Assembly (NCBI GenBank): GCA_016234685.1
Contig: JACRAT010000042.1
Span: 1 to 57,640 of the forward strand
Direction: 5' to 3'
Length of the DNA: 57,640 nt
DNA from: Nitrosomonadales bacterium
GTDB lineage: Bacteria; Pseudomonadota; Gammaproteobacteria; Burkholderiales; Gallionellaceae
The notes beneath the pieces are model-generated. The model had not been told where the DNA came from. It did not search any database and saw only the letters and a program-made list of their open reading frames with translations. Numbering within the stretch: the stretch's first letter is position 1; every line of letters starts with the position of its first letter. The translations under genes were made by a program, and so were the position numbers. This document shows positions 45,359 to 55,200 of the stretch, piece by piece.

Positions 45359-45924
45359 CCCGACGCCTGTACTCTTGGCTGCCACTCGCCCCCCTGCTGC
45401 TCTTGCTGGGCGGGACTTACTGGCTCAACCAGCAGATACAACCACTGCCGCCCAAGCCGGACGACAGCAAACGCCACGACCCGGACTACATCGTCAGCAA
45501 CTTCTCCGCCACCACGCTGGACAAGCAAGGCTCGCCGCACCACACCCTGTCTGCCCGGCAGATGTTGCACTACCCCGACGACGACAGCCTGCACCTTGAG
45601 CGTCCGCAGTTGGTCAGCCTGCACCAAGGCACGCCCACGCTCATCACACACGCCCAGACCGGGCTGGTGTCGCACAAAGGCGACGAGGTATTCCTGCGCG
45701 GCGACGTCTACGTCGTGCGCAAATCCACCAACGAACTGAGCGAACGCACCTTCACCACGACCTATCTGCATGTCGTCCCCGATCAAGACCGCGCCGACAC
45801 CGATCGCCCGGTCATCATCGCCGATGCTCACAATCTGATCCGCGCCGCCGGGATGGAAATGGACAACAAGGCGCAGACCGTCAAACTGACACAGGTTAGA
45901 AGCCAACATGAACCCGCGCGCTAG
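45355..45924 (+). CDS. lptC: LPS export protein LptC
   Basis: The 189-residue bitopic protein has one N-terminal membrane helix (about 6-22) and a periplasmic beta-jellyroll. LHDYIVSNFSATTLDKQG-like features (PDYIVSNFSATTLDKQG) are typical of the family. It couples the LptB2FG transporter to LptA. Its 3' end overlaps lptA by 17 nt. Confidence 0.9.
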   Translation: MTRRLYSWLPLAPLLLLLGGTYWLNQQIQPLPPKPDDSKRHDPDYIVSNFSATTLDKQGSPHHTLSARQMLHYPDDDSLHLERPQLVSLHQGTPTLITHAQTGLVSHKGDEVFLRGDVYVVRKSTNELSERTFTTTYLHVVPDQDRADTDRPVIIADAHNLIRAAGMEMDNKAQTVKLTQVRSQHEPAR

Positions 45925-46459
45925 ATTCCTCGCCCTGCTCGGCCTGCTGCTGCTCGGCCCGCTGACGGAAAGCCGCGCCGAACGCGGCGACCGCGATCAA
46001 CCGCTGCAATTGGAGGCCGACCGCGCCAGCATGGACGACACCAAGCAAGTCAGCATCTTTGAAGGCAACGTCCGGCTGGTGCAAGGCACGCTGGTGATAC
46101 GCGGCGACAAGATCGTGGTGACCGAGACCCGCGCCGGATTCCGCCACGGAACGGTGACCGGCAACCCCGCCAGCTTCCGGCAAAAACTGGATGACAGCGA
46201 AGAGTGGGCCGAAGGCAGCGGCGAACGCATCGAATACGACACGCAATCCGAGGTGCTGGAGTTGTACAACCAAGCCAGCATGAAGCGCGGCCAAGACGAA
46301 GTGCGCGGCGACCACATCACCTACAACTCTAGGCAGACCACCTTCGTCGCCACCGGCAAGGCCGACCAAAAATCGCCCGACCAAGGCCGTGTCCGCGCCG
46401 TGTTCCAACCCAAGACAGCGGCCAGCGCCCCGGCTGCCAACTCGACCGCCAAACCATGA
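45908..46459 (+). CDS. lptA: LPS-binding periplasmic protein LptA
   Basis: The 183-residue protein has a signal peptide (residues 1 to about 24, ending SRA) and an OstA jellyroll with [15 protein letters not shown] and [20 protein letters not shown]. It bridges the periplasm between LptC and LptD. The tail after residue 150 is Lys/Ala-rich and disordered. It overlaps lptB by 4 nt. Confidence 0.94.
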   Translation: MNPRARFLALLGLLLLGPLTESRAERGDRDQPLQLEADRASMDDTKQVSIFEGNVRLVQGTLVIRGDKIVVTETRAGFRHGTVTGNPASFRQKLDDSEEWAEGSGERIEYDTQSEVLELYNQASMKRGQDEVRGDHITYNSRQTTFVATGKADQKSPDQGRVRAVFQPKTAASAPAANSTAKP

Positions 46460-47178
46460 GCGAACTGCGCACCACCTCGTTAATGAAACGCTACCGTTCG
46501 CGCACGGTGGTGCAGGATGTCTCGCTGTCGCTGAAGAGCGGCGAAGTAGTCGGCCTGCTCGGCCCTAACGGTGCCGGCAAGACCACCAGCTTCTACATGA
46601 TCGTAGGACTGGTCGCAGCGGATGGCGGCGACATCTTCATCGACGACCGCAACATCACGCACCTGCCGATCCACCGCCGCGCGCAACTGGGGCTGGGCTA
46701 TCTGCCGCAGGAAGCCTCGGTGTTCCGGCGCATGACCGTCGCCCAGAACATTCAGGCCATACTGGAGCTGCATGGCTATCAGGGCGAGGCGATGGAAACG
46801 CGGTTGAACGAGTTGCTGGCCGACCTGCACATCACCCACATCCGCAACAATCCGGCGATGAGCCTGTCCGGCGGCGAACGGCGACGCACCGAGATCGCCC
46901 GCGCGCTGGCGTCCAACCCGCGCTTCATCCTGCTGGACGAGCCATTCGCCGGGGTCGATCCCATCGCCGTGATCGACATCCAGAAGATCATCCGCTTCCT
47001 CAAGGAGCGCGACATCGGCGTGCTCATCACCGACCACAACGTGCGCGAGACACTGGGCATCTGCGACCGCGCCTACATCATCAACGCCGGATCGGTGATG
47101 GCGGAAGGCAAACCGGATGAAATCATCTATAATGAAGCCGTAAGAAAAGTATATCTCGGCGAGCATTTCAAACTATAA
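46456..47178 (+). CDS. lptB: LPS export ABC ATPase LptB
   Basis: The 240-residue ATPase has Walker [10 protein letters not shown], the signature [15 protein letters not shown], Walker [14 protein letters not shown] and the H-loop ITDHNVRET. It powers LPS extraction by LptFG. It is followed 26 bp later by rpoN, the widely conserved lptB-rpoN junction. Confidence 0.97.
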   Translation: MSELRTTSLMKRYRSRTVVQDVSLSLKSGEVVGLLGPNGAGKTTSFYMIVGLVAADGGDIFIDDRNITHLPIHRRAQLGLGYLPQEASVFRRMTVAQNIQAILELHGYQGEAMETRLNELLADLHITHIRNNPAMSLSGGERRRTEIARALASNPRFILLDEPFAGVDPIAVIDIQKIIRFLKERDIGVLITDHNVRETLGICDRAYIINAGSVMAEGKPDEIIYNEAVRKVYLGEHFKL

Positions 47179-47204
47179 GCAACGCCCACCCAAAACACCG
47201 CGTA

Positions 47205-48623
47205 ATGAAAGCAGCACTCCAACTCAGGCAGTCCCAGCAACTGACGCTCACCCCGCAGTTGCAGCAATCCATACGCCTGTTGCAGCTCTCCACGCTGGAG
47301 ATCAATCAGGAAACCGCACGATTGCTGGACGAGAACCCCTTCCTCGAACGCGAGGAAGACGACATCTCCCAGCCTTATGCGCACGGCGACGCGCCTGCTG
47401 CACAGACCAGCAGCAAGGACAACAGCGAATCCGAGACCGAGTCGCGCCAGAGCGATGAAGAATGGGGCGAGGCCTCGTTCTCCCAATCCGGCAGCGGCAG
47501 CGACGATGACGACGAAAGCTATTCCGAAGTCGCCGCCAGCATCCCCAGCCTGCGCGAACATCTGGTGTGGCAACTCAACATGAGCCAGTTGGACGAACGC
47601 GACAAACGCATCATCGAGCTACTGATCGACGCGCTGGACGACGGCGGCTACCTCGCCCAACCACTGGACGAGATCTTCGAGATGCTGCCGGAAGAGCTCG
47701 ATGTCTCGCTGGACGATCTGGAGACCGCGCTGGTGCAGTTGCAGCATCTGGACGAACCCGGCATCGGCGCACGCGATCTGGCCGAGAGTCTGGTGCTCCA
47801 GTTGCGCGCCCTGCCCGAAGACACGCCGGGCCGCGAACTGGCGCAACGCTTGGCCGCCAACCACCTCGACCTGCTGGCCGCTCACGATTTCGCCAAGCTG
47901 AAGAAACTGCTGAAGTGTGACGACGATGCACTGCGCACCGCACAGGCGCTGATCCTCCAACTCAATCCGCGCCCCGGCGCACGCTTCGAACAGCGCGTCG
48001 CCGACTATGTCGTGCCGGATGTGATCGTCGAACGCCACCACCACAGCTGGCGCGCCCGACTCAACCCGGAAGCCATGCCGCGCCTGCGCATCAATCAGGT
48101 CTACGCCAACATCATGCAGGGCCGCAACGATCAAAGCACCCAGCAGATGGCCGGGCAATTGCAGGAAGCGCGCTGGTTCATCAAGAATCTGCTCCAGCGT
48201 TTCGACACCATCTTGCGCGTCTCGCAGGCCATCGTCGAACGGCAGCGTCATTTCTTCGAGCACGGTGAGATCGGGATGCGCCCCATGGTGCTGCGCGAGA
48301 TCGCCGAACAACTCGAACTGCACGAATCGACCATCTCGCGCGTCACCACGCAAAAGTTCATGCTGACACCGCGCGGCATCTTCGAACTCAAATATTTTTT
48401 TGGCAGCGGAGTCTCCACCGACAGCGGTGGCGCATGTTCCTCCACTGCCATCCGGGCGCTCATCAAGCAACTCGTCGCGCAGGAAGACAGCCGTCATCCG
48501 CTGACCGATAGCAGCCTGGCAGAAATCCTGGCACAGCAGGGCATCCAAGTTGCCCGCCGTACCGTGGCAAAATACCGGGAATCGTTGAATATCCTCCCGG
48601 TCAATCTTCGTAAATCACTCTAA
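47205..48623 (+). CDS. rpoN: RNA polymerase sigma54 factor
   Basis: The 472-residue sigma54 has the Gln/Leu-rich region I (LQLRQSQQLTLTPQLQQSIR), an acidic region II (about 50-110), the core-binding region and the DNA-binding region III, ending with the RpoN box ARRTVAKYRESLNI. It needs enhancer-binding ATPases, none of which is in the window. The downstream hpf-ptsN-hprK-rapZ order is the usual nitrogen-PTS cluster. Confidence 0.97.
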   Translation: MKAALQLRQSQQLTLTPQLQQSIRLLQLSTLEINQETARLLDENPFLEREEDDISQPYAHGDAPAAQTSSKDNSESETESRQSDEEWGEASFSQSGSGSDDDDESYSEVAASIPSLREHLVWQLNMSQLDERDKRIIELLIDALDDGGYLAQPLDEIFEMLPEELDVSLDDLETALVQLQHLDEPGIGARDLAESLVLQLRALPEDTPGRELAQRLAANHLDLLAAHDFAKLKKLLKCDDDALRTAQALILQLNPRPGARFEQRVADYVVPDVIVERHHHSWRARLNPEAMPRLRINQVYANIMQGRNDQSTQQMAGQLQEARWFIKNLLQRFDTILRVSQAIVERQRHFFEHGEIGMRPMVLREIAEQLELHESTISRVTTQKFMLTPRGIFELKYFFGSGVSTDSGGACSSTAIRALIKQLVAQEDSRHPLTDSSLAEILAQQGIQVARRTVAKYRESLNILPVNLRKSL

Positions 48624-48638
48624 CTCAAGGAGCAGGCC

Positions 48639-48962
48639 ATGAACCTCAACCTCACCGGACGTCACCTCGAAATCACCCCTGCCATCCGTGAACACGTCAC
48701 CGAAAAGCTCGGCAAGGTCAAACGCCACTTCGATAATGTGATCGACATCAGCGTCATCCTGTCCGTAGACAAGCTGGTACAGAAGGCCGAGGCCACCGTA
48801 CACCTATCCGGCAAGACCATCTTCGCCGAGACACAAGACAGCAATCTGTACGTCGCCATCGACGACCTGATCGAAACGCTGGACCGCCAAGTGCTGAAGC
48901 ACAAGGAAAAGAACGCCGCTCGCCGTCATGACGATTCCGGCAAAGTCGTCGCAGCAGAGTAA
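48639..48962 (+). CDS. hpf: Ribosome hibernation promoting factor, short form
   Basis: The 107-residue protein is the short HPF type: MNLNLTGRHLEITPAIREHV, then VTVHLSGKTIFAETQDSNLYVAIDDLI-like features (HLSGKTIFAE, YVAIDDLIETLDRQ). It binds the 30S decoding region to stabilise 100S dimers. It starts 15 bp after rpoN with AAGGAGCA upstream and is followed by a terminator. Confidence 0.94.
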   Translation: MNLNLTGRHLEITPAIREHVTEKLGKVKRHFDNVIDISVILSVDKLVQKAEATVHLSGKTIFAETQDSNLYVAIDDLIETLDRQVLKHKEKNAARRHDDSGKVVAAE

Positions 48963-48968
48963 CCATCA

Positions 48969-49002
48969 AGGGGCGGCCATAGGCTGCCCCTTTCTCTTTT
49001 CA
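48969..49002 (+). terminator. Rho-independent terminator after hpf
   Basis: An 11-bp stem with one G-T pair (AAGGGGCGGCC / GGCTGCCCCTT, loop ATA) starts 6 bp after the hpf stop and is followed by TCTCTTTT. It should separate hpf from ptsN at least in part. Confidence 0.82.
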
Positions 49003-49016
49003 GAGAAGGCAATGCC

Positions 49017-49472
49017 ATGAGTCTTATCAGCAAAATCCTCCCCCCGGAAAACATCCTGCTGGATGAGGAATCGACCAGCAAGAAGCGCGTGTTCGAGCGA
49101 GCCGGACTGTTATTTGAAAACACCCAGCAACTGGGACGCAGTCAGGTGTTAGACAGCCTGTTCGCCCGCGAGAAGCTAGGCTCCACCGGATTGGGGCAGG
49201 GAGTCGCCATCCCGCACGGACGCATCAAGGGCTTGCGCGACGCCATCGCCTGCTTCGTCAAAACCAAGAATCCCATCCCGTTCGACGCACCGGACGGCCA
49301 GCCGGTACAACTGATCTTCGTGCTGCTCGTTCCCGAGCGCGCCACCGATCTGCACCTGCAACTACTGGGTGAGTTGGCGCAGATGTTCTGCGAAAAATCG
49401 TTCCGCGACCAACTGCTGGCCAGCGACGACCCCGCCGCCATCCACCAACTCTTCGCCAACTGGCAGGGCTGA
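49017..49472 (+). CDS. ptsN: Nitrogen-PTS regulatory protein EIIA-Ntr
   Basis: The 151-residue EIIA-Ntr has the phosphorylation site His67 in GVAIPHGRI and the core FVKTKNPIPFDAPDGQPVQLIFVLLVP. It regulates K+ transport and nitrogen and carbon balance according to its phosphorylation. Its start follows AGAAGGCAATGCC after the hpf terminator; hprK starts 5 bp downstream. Confidence 0.95.
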   Translation: MSLISKILPPENILLDEESTSKKRVFERAGLLFENTQQLGRSQVLDSLFAREKLGSTGLGQGVAIPHGRIKGLRDAIACFVKTKNPIPFDAPDGQPVQLIFVLLVPERATDLHLQLLGELAQMFCEKSFRDQLLASDDPAAIHQLFANWQG

Positions 49473-49477
49473 CCACC

Positions 49478-50419
49478 ATGGCCCAGGTCGACATCCGGCG
49501 CATCTTCGAAGACAAGCAGGAACGTCTCGGCCTGACTTGGGTCGCTGGCACCGGCGGTGCCGACAAGATACTCGACAGCGAGTTGGTGAACGCCTCCAAC
49601 ATGGGCATCATCGGTCACATGAACCTGATCCACCCCAACTGGGTGCAGGTGTTCAGCAAGACCGAGTTCGATTACCTCAACGGCCTCTCCCCTACCGCAC
49701 TGGATGAGGCGCTGACGCAACTGGAGCGCGGCAACGCGATCTGCCTGATCGTCGCCGGCTCGGAATACATCCCGCAGGCACTGGTGGATTACGCTGATCG
49801 CACCCACACCCCGCTGTTCCGCTCACCGCAGAGCAGCGTCCACCTGATGTGGTTGGTGCGCCACTACATCGCCGCCGCGCTGGCTGACTCGACCACACGC
49901 CACGGCGTGTTCCTCGATGTCATGGGCATAGGCGTGCTCATCACCGGCGACAGCGGCGTGGGCAAGAGCGAACTCGGCCTAGAACTCATCACGCGCGGCA
50001 GCAGTCTGGTCGCCGACGACATCACCGAGTTCTACCGCACCTCGCCGGATACGCTGGATGGCCGCTGCCCACCGCTGCTGCGCGATTTTCTCGAAGTGCG
50101 CGGACTGGGGATGCTCAACATCCGCACCATGTTCGGCGAGACTTCGGTACGGCGCTGCAAGACCTTGCGCCTGATCGTCCACCTGCATCGCCCGCCCGGC
50201 GGCGATGTCTCCAAACTGGAGCGCCTGCCGGCGAATGCCAGCTATCAGGAGATCCTCGGGGTGAAGATCAACACCGTCAACATCCCGGTGATCGCCGGAC
50301 GCAACCTCGCCGTACTGGTCGAAGCCGCTGCGCGCAACTTCGTGCTGCAAGAGCGCGGCATCGACTCCATGCAGGAGTTCGTCAAACGCCATCAAGATGA
50401 GATGGAGCGCAACCAGTGA
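49478..50419 (+). CDS. hprK: HPr kinase/phosphorylase
   Basis: The 313-residue bifunctional enzyme phosphorylates HPr on serine and reverses it. The N-terminal domain spans about 1-130. The P-loop GDSGVGKS covers residues 157-164, and [16 protein letters not shown] is the signature sequence. HprK in proteobacteria usually accompanies an incomplete PTS that regulates rather than transports. ptsH and ptsI are not in the window. The stop overlaps the rapZ GTG. Confidence 0.95.
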   Translation: MAQVDIRRIFEDKQERLGLTWVAGTGGADKILDSELVNASNMGIIGHMNLIHPNWVQVFSKTEFDYLNGLSPTALDEALTQLERGNAICLIVAGSEYIPQALVDYADRTHTPLFRSPQSSVHLMWLVRHYIAAALADSTTRHGVFLDVMGIGVLITGDSGVGKSELGLELITRGSSLVADDITEFYRTSPDTLDGRCPPLLRDFLEVRGLGMLNIRTMFGETSVRRCKTLRLIVHLHRPPGGDVSKLERLPANASYQEILGVKINTVNIPVIAGRNLAVLVEAAARNFVLQERGIDSMQEFVKRHQDEMERNQ

Positions 50420-51258
50420 CGCTGCAACTCTTCGTCATCAGCGGCTTGTCCGGCTCGGGCAAGAGCGTGGCGCTCAAGGTGCTGGAAGACAGCGGCTACT
50501 ACTGTGTGGACAACCTACCGACCGAACTGTTGCCCGCCCTGCTGGGAAACCTCAAGCACTCCGGCCATGACCGGGTCGCAGTCAGCGTGGACGTGCGCAG
50601 CGGCAACAGCGTCCAGCAACTGCCGCAACACATCGAGCTGTTCCGCGCACAAGGCATCGATGTCCGCCTGCTGTTCCTGGACGCGAATCAGGACGAACTG
50701 GTCAAACGCTTCTCGGAGACGCGCCGCCGCCATCCGCTCAGCAGCGACACGCTGACCCTGCCGGAATGCGTGCGGCAAGAACGCGAACTGCTGGCTGACA
50801 TCGGCCACTTGGGCCACCGCATCGACACCAGCGAACTCAATCCCAACGCCCTGCGCGCCTGGGTCAAGGACATGATCCAGCTCGATCGCGCCCGGCTCAC
50901 CCTGCTTTTCCAGTCGTTCGGCTTCAAGCACGGCATCCCGCTCGACGCCGATCTGGTGTTCGACGTGCGCTGCCTACCCAACCCGCACTACAACCCGGAA
51001 CTGCGCCCGCTCACCGGACGCGATGCCCCGGTCATCGACTTCCTTGCCCCACTACCGGGCGTGCAGAAGATGTACGCCGACATCCGCCGCTTCGTCGAAG
51101 AATGGCTGCCCTGCTTCATCGCCGACAACCGCAGCTACCTCACCGTCGCCGTCGGCTGTACCGGCGGCCAGCACCGCTCGGTCTACCTGAGCGAACGGCT
51201 AGGGCGACACTTCGCCACGCAGCAACAAGTGCTGGTGCGTCACCGCGAACTCAACTGA
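50416..51258 (+). CDS. rapZ: RNase adapter RapZ
   Basis: The 280-residue P-loop protein has the Walker A GLSGSGKS (residues 10-17), [13 protein letters not shown] and the C-terminal [16 protein letters not shown] motif of the RNA- and metabolite-binding domain. In enterobacteria it controls amino-sugar synthesis through GlmZ decay. The start codon is GTG, overlapping hprK by 4 nt. Confidence 0.95.
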   Translation: MTLQLFVISGLSGSGKSVALKVLEDSGYYCVDNLPTELLPALLGNLKHSGHDRVAVSVDVRSGNSVQQLPQHIELFRAQGIDVRLLFLDANQDELVKRFSETRRRHPLSSDTLTLPECVRQERELLADIGHLGHRIDTSELNPNALRAWVKDMIQLDRARLTLLFQSFGFKHGIPLDADLVFDVRCLPNPHYNPELRPLTGRDAPVIDFLAPLPGVQKMYADIRRFVEEWLPCFIADNRSYLTVAVGCTGGQHRSVYLSERLGRHFATQQQVLVRHRELN

Positions 51259-51261
51259 GCC

Positions 51262-51639
51262 ATGCTCGCCGCCTGCGCCCAGATCAAGGCGGGAGACTGG
51301 CTGACGATACTGGCAGGCGGATTGTTCACCGCCTGGCTGGTGATGGTAAGTTGGAACGGCGGCGCAGCTGACCGCGCCATCATCCGCAGCGGCGGCAAAG
51401 TCTTCCGCGAAGTCCCGCTCTCGCCCGACCAGACCATCAGCGTGCCCGGCCCGCTCGGCATCAGCACCATCACCATCCACGACCGCCAAGCCCGCATCTC
51501 CGCCGACCCCAGCCCACGCCAATACTGCGTGCGGCAAGGCTGGCTGAAACAAGCGGGCGAGATCGCTCTGTGCCTGCCCAACGAGATCAGTGTCGAATTG
51601 GCCGGACGCAGCAAGAACTATGACAGCCTCAACTATTAA
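51262..51639 (+). CDS. NusG domain II-containing protein
   Basis: A 125-residue membrane-anchored protein: one N-terminal helix (DWLTILAGGLFTAWLVMVSW) and then a beta-barrel-like domain with GPLGISTITIHDRQARI and a Cys pair near CVRQGW and ALCLPN. This matches the NusG_II family, which sits beside Gx-transporter genes in many genomes, as here. It begins 3 bp after rapZ. Function unknown. Confidence 0.82.
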   Translation: MLAACAQIKAGDWLTILAGGLFTAWLVMVSWNGGAADRAIIRSGGKVFREVPLSPDQTISVPGPLGISTITIHDRQARISADPSPRQYCVRQGWLKQAGEIALCLPNEISVELAGRSKNYDSLNY

Positions 51640-52165
51640 GCTCGCCACCACCGCGCAAGACCACCATCTCGCACGCATGGCGGCGGCGGCGCTGGGGCTT
51701 TCCATCCTCGAAGCGGCCATCCCCTCGCCACTGCCCGGTGTCAAGCCGGGGCTGGCCAACATCGTCATCCTCATCGTGCTGGCGCGCTACGGCTGGCGCG
51801 TCGCAGCCTGGGTGTCGCTGCTGCGGGTGGTGGCGGGCAGCCTGCTGTTCGGCAACTTCCTAGCCCCCGGATTTTTCCTCAGCCTGTCCGGCGCAGTGTT
51901 GAGTCTTGCGGCATTGGCGGTGAGCCAGCACTTACCGAGGCGCGCATTCGGCCCGGTCAGCCACAGCATCCTCGCCGCGTTCGCCCACATCACCGGACAG
52001 ATGCTGGTGGTCTATCTCTGGCTGATCCCGCACGCCGGGCTGGCTTATCTACTGCCCATCTTCGCAGCAGCGGCGCTGGTATTCGGCACGGTGAACGGGC
52101 TGGTGGCGGCGCGCTTCCTCGATGAGCCTGAAAACGACCATGCCGACAGCGAGACCCGGAGGTAG
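51620..52165 (+). CDS. Gx transporter family membrane protein
   Basis: A 181-residue polytopic protein with about five helices, matching the Gx transporter / heptaprenyl diphosphate synthase component I-like family: AIPSPLPGVKPGLANIVILIVLARYGWR is characteristic (seen in parts: PGVKPGLANI, LARYGW, FGNFLAPGFFLSLSGA). The ATG at 51620 overlaps the preceding gene by 20 nt, so the pair is coupled. The physiological substrate is unknown; the synthase label in databases is doubtful because the protein is an integral membrane protein. Confidence 0.8.
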   Translation: MTASTIKLATTAQDHHLARMAAAALGLSILEAAIPSPLPGVKPGLANIVILIVLARYGWRVAAWVSLLRVVAGSLLFGNFLAPGFFLSLSGAVLSLAALAVSQHLPRRAFGPVSHSILAAFAHITGQMLVVYLWLIPHAGLAYLLPIFAAAALVFGTVNGLVAARFLDEPENDHADSETRR

Positions 52166-52198
52166 AATGCCGCCCCTTTTGAGCATCACGGCCACACC

Positions 52199-52825
52199 AT
52201 GAAAACCATCACCTTAGCCCTCACCGGCGCCTCCGGCCTGCCTTATGCCCTGCGCCTGCTGGAATGTCTGTTACAGAGCGGCCAGCGCGTCCATCTGGTC
52301 TATTCGCAAGCGGCCCAGATCGTCGCAGCACAAGAGCTGGAACTGACGCTGCCCTCGCGCCCCATCGAAGCAGAGAAGATGCTGCGCGAACACATCGGCG
52401 AATTCTCCGGCGAACTGCGCGTGTTCGGGCGCGACGACTGGTTCGCGCCGATGGCTTCCGGCTCGAATCCCGGCGATGCGATGGTGATCTGCCCTTGCAC
52501 CATGGGCACGCTGGCGGCGGTCGCTGCCGGGTTATCCGACGACCTCATCACCCGCGCCGCCGATGTGATGATTAAAGAGAAGCGCCAATTGATCCTAGTG
52601 CCACGCGAAGCACCGTTCTCCGTCATCCATCTGGAGAACATGCTGAAGCTGGCGCAAGCCGGAGCGGTGATCCTGCCGCCCAACCCCGGCTTCTATCACC
52701 ACCCGCAGAGTGTGCTGGACCTAGTCGATTTCGTCGTCGCGCGCATCCTCGACCATCTCGGCGTGGCGCACACGCTGGTTCAGCCCTGGGGCCGGATCAG
52801 TGGCGGCGCAAGCCGCGATGACTGA
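52199..52825 (+). CDS. ubiX: Flavin prenyltransferase UbiX
   Basis: The 208-residue enzyme prenylates FMN to give the cofactor of UbiD decarboxylases in ubiquinone synthesis. TLALTGASGLPYALRLLE binds FMN, MVICPCTMGTLAAVAAGLSDDLI and VPREAPFSVIHLENMLKL are conserved. Its last 29 nt overlap the 3' end of the convergent ppsR gene. Confidence 0.95.
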   Translation: MKTITLALTGASGLPYALRLLECLLQSGQRVHLVYSQAAQIVAAQELELTLPSRPIEAEKMLREHIGEFSGELRVFGRDDWFAPMASGSNPGDAMVICPCTMGTLAAVAAGLSDDLITRAADVMIKEKRQLILVPREAPFSVIHLENMLKLAQAGAVILPPNPGFYHHPQSVLDLVDFVVARILDHLGVAHTLVQPWGRISGGASRDD

Positions 52826-53609
52826 GGATGTTGGTGGCGATCTCTTCCACCGAGGTGCAGGTCGCATCCAGAAAAGGGATCTTGTACTGGTGCATCAACG
52901 CTTCGGCCTGCTGCACCTCGTAGCGGCAATTGCTCAGTGAGGCGTAACGACTACCCGGCGTACGCTCTTCGCGTATCTGCTGCAAACGCTCAGGCCGGAT
53001 GGTCAGCCCATGCAGTTTGCCGATCAGCGGCTTGAGCGTGGCGGGCAGCCCACCGCCCTGAAAATCTTCCGGCACAAGCGGGTAGTTGGCGGCGAACACG
53101 CCGAACTGTAGCGCCAGATACAGCGAGGTCGGCGTCTTGCCGCAGCGCGACACGCCGACCAAGATCACGTCGGCCCTATCCAGCTCGCGCGAGATGCCGC
53201 CGTCGTCGTGATTCAGCGCGTAATTCACCGCACCCATGCGCGCATCGTAATGCGTGTTGAAACCATGCGAGCGCCCCATCGCCCCGGAAGGCGGCATCCC
53301 CAACTCCTGCGAGAGCGGCCCGATGAAGGAGGCGAAAAGATCGAAAAACACGCCCGAGCTACACGCCAGCGCGGTACGCAACTCCGGCAGCGCCAAAGTG
53401 CTGAACACCAAGGGCGGCACGCCGTCATTCCGCGCCGCCGCGTCGATCTGGCGCAGCGCAGCAGCCACTTTCACCGGCGTATCCACGAAAGACAGCAGTA
53501 TCTCGTCGAACTCGACCCGCTCGAACTGGCTGAGCAAACTACGCCCCAGCATCTCGGCGGTAAGCCCCGTCCGGTCTGAAACGAAAAACACACTGCGATG
53601 CTGATTCAT
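52797..53609 (-). CDS. ppsR: PEP synthase regulatory protein (kinase/pyrophosphorylase)
   Basis: The 270-residue DUF299-family protein inactivates PEP synthase with ADP and reactivates it with phosphate. The P-loop-like GVSRCGKTPTSLYLA, SDRTGLTAEML at the N-terminus and ASLSNCRYEVQQAEAL near the C-terminus are diagnostic. The ATG at 53609 has AGGAG 5 nt upstream; the GTG at 53615 overlaps that site and is less likely. The PEP synthase gene itself is not in the window. Confidence 0.94.
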   Translation of the reverse strand: MNQHRSVFFVSDRTGLTAEMLGRSLLSQFERVEFDEILLSFVDTPVKVAAALRQIDAAARNDGVPPLVFSTLALPELRTALACSSGVFFDLFASFIGPLSQELGMPPSGAMGRSHGFNTHYDARMGAVNYALNHDDGGISRELDRADVILVGVSRCGKTPTSLYLALQFGVFAANYPLVPEDFQGGGLPATLKPLIGKLHGLTIRPERLQQIREERTPGSRYASLSNCRYEVQQAEALMHQYKIPFLDATCTSVEEIATNILSHRGLRRH

Positions 53610-53695
53610 TCTCACTCCTGACGCCGTAATGGGCCGGAATTGTAGCGCAGGCGACCGGGCTTTTAATTACAATAGCCGCCCTACGCGGGGGAGTC

Positions 53696-55150
53696 ATGAG
53701 CGAGAACCACGAACACCACTACACGGACGATGTGCAATCCCATTTGCAGCAAGTGCAATCGCTGCTGGGCAAGCACGCCCTAGTAGAAACATTGGTGCGC
53801 AAACAGGAGATGCCCCGCGCCGAACGCCACGAACTGGTCGAATCACTGCTGCATAAGCGCCACCTCGTCGAGCTGCAAACCAAGCTCGACGAACTGCACC
53901 CCGCCGACATCGCCTACATTCTGGAGGCCTTGCCCATCGAGCAGCGTCTGCTGGTGTGGGACATGGTCAAGGCCGACCGCGACGGCGACATCCTGATCGA
54001 AGTCTCTGATGCGGTGCGCGAATCGCTGATCGCCACCATGAGCCGCGAAGAGTTGCGCGAAGCTGCGGAACAGCTCGACACCGACGAGATCGCCGACTTG
54101 GCGCCCGATTTGCCGCAGGCGGTGATGCGCGACGTGTTCAAATCGCTCTCGGTCGAAGAGCGCGAGCAGTTGCGTGCGGCGATGACCTACCCGGAAGACT
54201 CCGTCGGTGCGCTGATGGACTTCGACATGGTGACCATCCGCGAAGATGTGACGCTGGAAGTGGTGTCGCGCTATCTGCGCCGCTTCGACGAACTGCCCGA
54301 CCACACCGACCAATTGTTCGTCATCGACCGCAACGACCGCTTTATCGGCGTGCTCGCCCTGCACCGTTTGCTGGTGAACGAGCCAGAGACCGATGTCGCC
54401 CGACTGGTTCACCACGAGACCATCACCCTGCACCCGGACGACAAGGCCGAGCAAGCGGCCCAGGCCTTCGAACGCTACGACTTGGTTTCTGCGCCAGTGG
54501 TGGATGAAGATGGCAAGCTGGTGGGCCGGGTGACAGTGAACACGGTGGTGGACTTCATCCGATCAGAATCGGAAAGTGAGTTGCTGAGTCAGGCCGGTCT
54601 GCGCGAAGAGGAAGACATCTTCGCCTCGGTGTGGAAGTCGGCGCAAAACCGCTGGCTGTGGCTGGCGCTCAACCTGTGCACCGCCTTCTTCGCCTCCCGG
54701 GTGATCGGCAGCTTCGAAGGCACCATCGAGAAATTCGTCGCGCTGGCCACGCTGATGCCCATCGTCGCCGGTATCGCTGGCAACTCGGGCAATCAAACCA
54801 CCACCATCATCATCCGCTCACTCGCTCTGGGCCAGATCACCCACTCCAACGCCCGCCATCTGCTGGTCAAGGAGTTGGCGATCAGCGCGCTGAACGGCGT
54901 GGTGTGGGGAGGCGTCGCCGGGCTGTTCGCTTACGTGCTGTACCACAACATCACGCTGAGTCTGGTGATGACCAGCGCCATGCTGCTCAACTTGCTGCTG
55001 GGCGCGGTCGTCGGCATGTTCGTCCCGCTCACCATGCAGAAACTGGGCCGCGACCCGGCCATCGGCTCCAGCGTGCTGCTCACCGCCATTACCGACAGCG
55101 GCGGTTTTTTCATCTTCCTGGGATTGGCGACGATCTTCCTGATCCACTAA
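53696..55150 (+). CDS. mgtE: Magnesium transporter MgtE
   Basis: The 484-residue channel has an N-terminal helical domain (about 35-140, LHPADIAYILEALPIEQR), a CBS pair (about 145-290, TYPEDSVGALMDFDMVTI) and five membrane helices (about 315-484, GIAGNSGNQTTTIIIRSLALG with the pore-lining segment). The Mg2+-gated architecture is complete. GGGGGAG precedes the ATG by 3-4 nt. Divergent from ppsR with 86 bp between starts. Confidence 0.95.
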   Translation: MSENHEHHYTDDVQSHLQQVQSLLGKHALVETLVRKQEMPRAERHELVESLLHKRHLVELQTKLDELHPADIAYILEALPIEQRLLVWDMVKADRDGDILIEVSDAVRESLIATMSREELREAAEQLDTDEIADLAPDLPQAVMRDVFKSLSVEEREQLRAAMTYPEDSVGALMDFDMVTIREDVTLEVVSRYLRRFDELPDHTDQLFVIDRNDRFIGVLALHRLLVNEPETDVARLVHHETITLHPDDKAEQAAQAFERYDLVSAPVVDEDGKLVGRVTVNTVVDFIRSESESELLSQAGLREEEDIFASVWKSAQNRWLWLALNLCTAFFASRVIGSFEGTIEKFVALATLMPIVAGIAGNSGNQTTTIIIRSLALGQITHSNARHLLVKELAISALNGVVWGGVAGLFAYVLYHNITLSLVMTSAMLLNLLLGAVVGMFVPLTMQKLGRDPAIGSSVLLTAITDSGGFFIFLGLATIFLIH

Positions 55151-55155
55151 CGACA

Positions 55156-55178
55156 AAGGCCCGGGACATCCGGGCCTT
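55156..55178 (+). terminator. Hairpin downstream of mgtE
   Basis: A perfect 9-bp stem (AAGGCCCGG / CCGGGCCTT) with a 5-nt loop lies 5 bp after the mgtE stop. It is followed by GCTCTTC, a poor T tract, so termination may be only partial. Confidence 0.6.
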
Positions 55179-55200
55179 GCTCTTCAGCTAGGGAAACGCT

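Noticed and set aside
53610-53695. A Mg2+ riboswitch in front of mgtE.
   Set aside because: The gap to ppsR is only 86 bp, too short for the known Mg-sensing leaders, and no such fold is visible.
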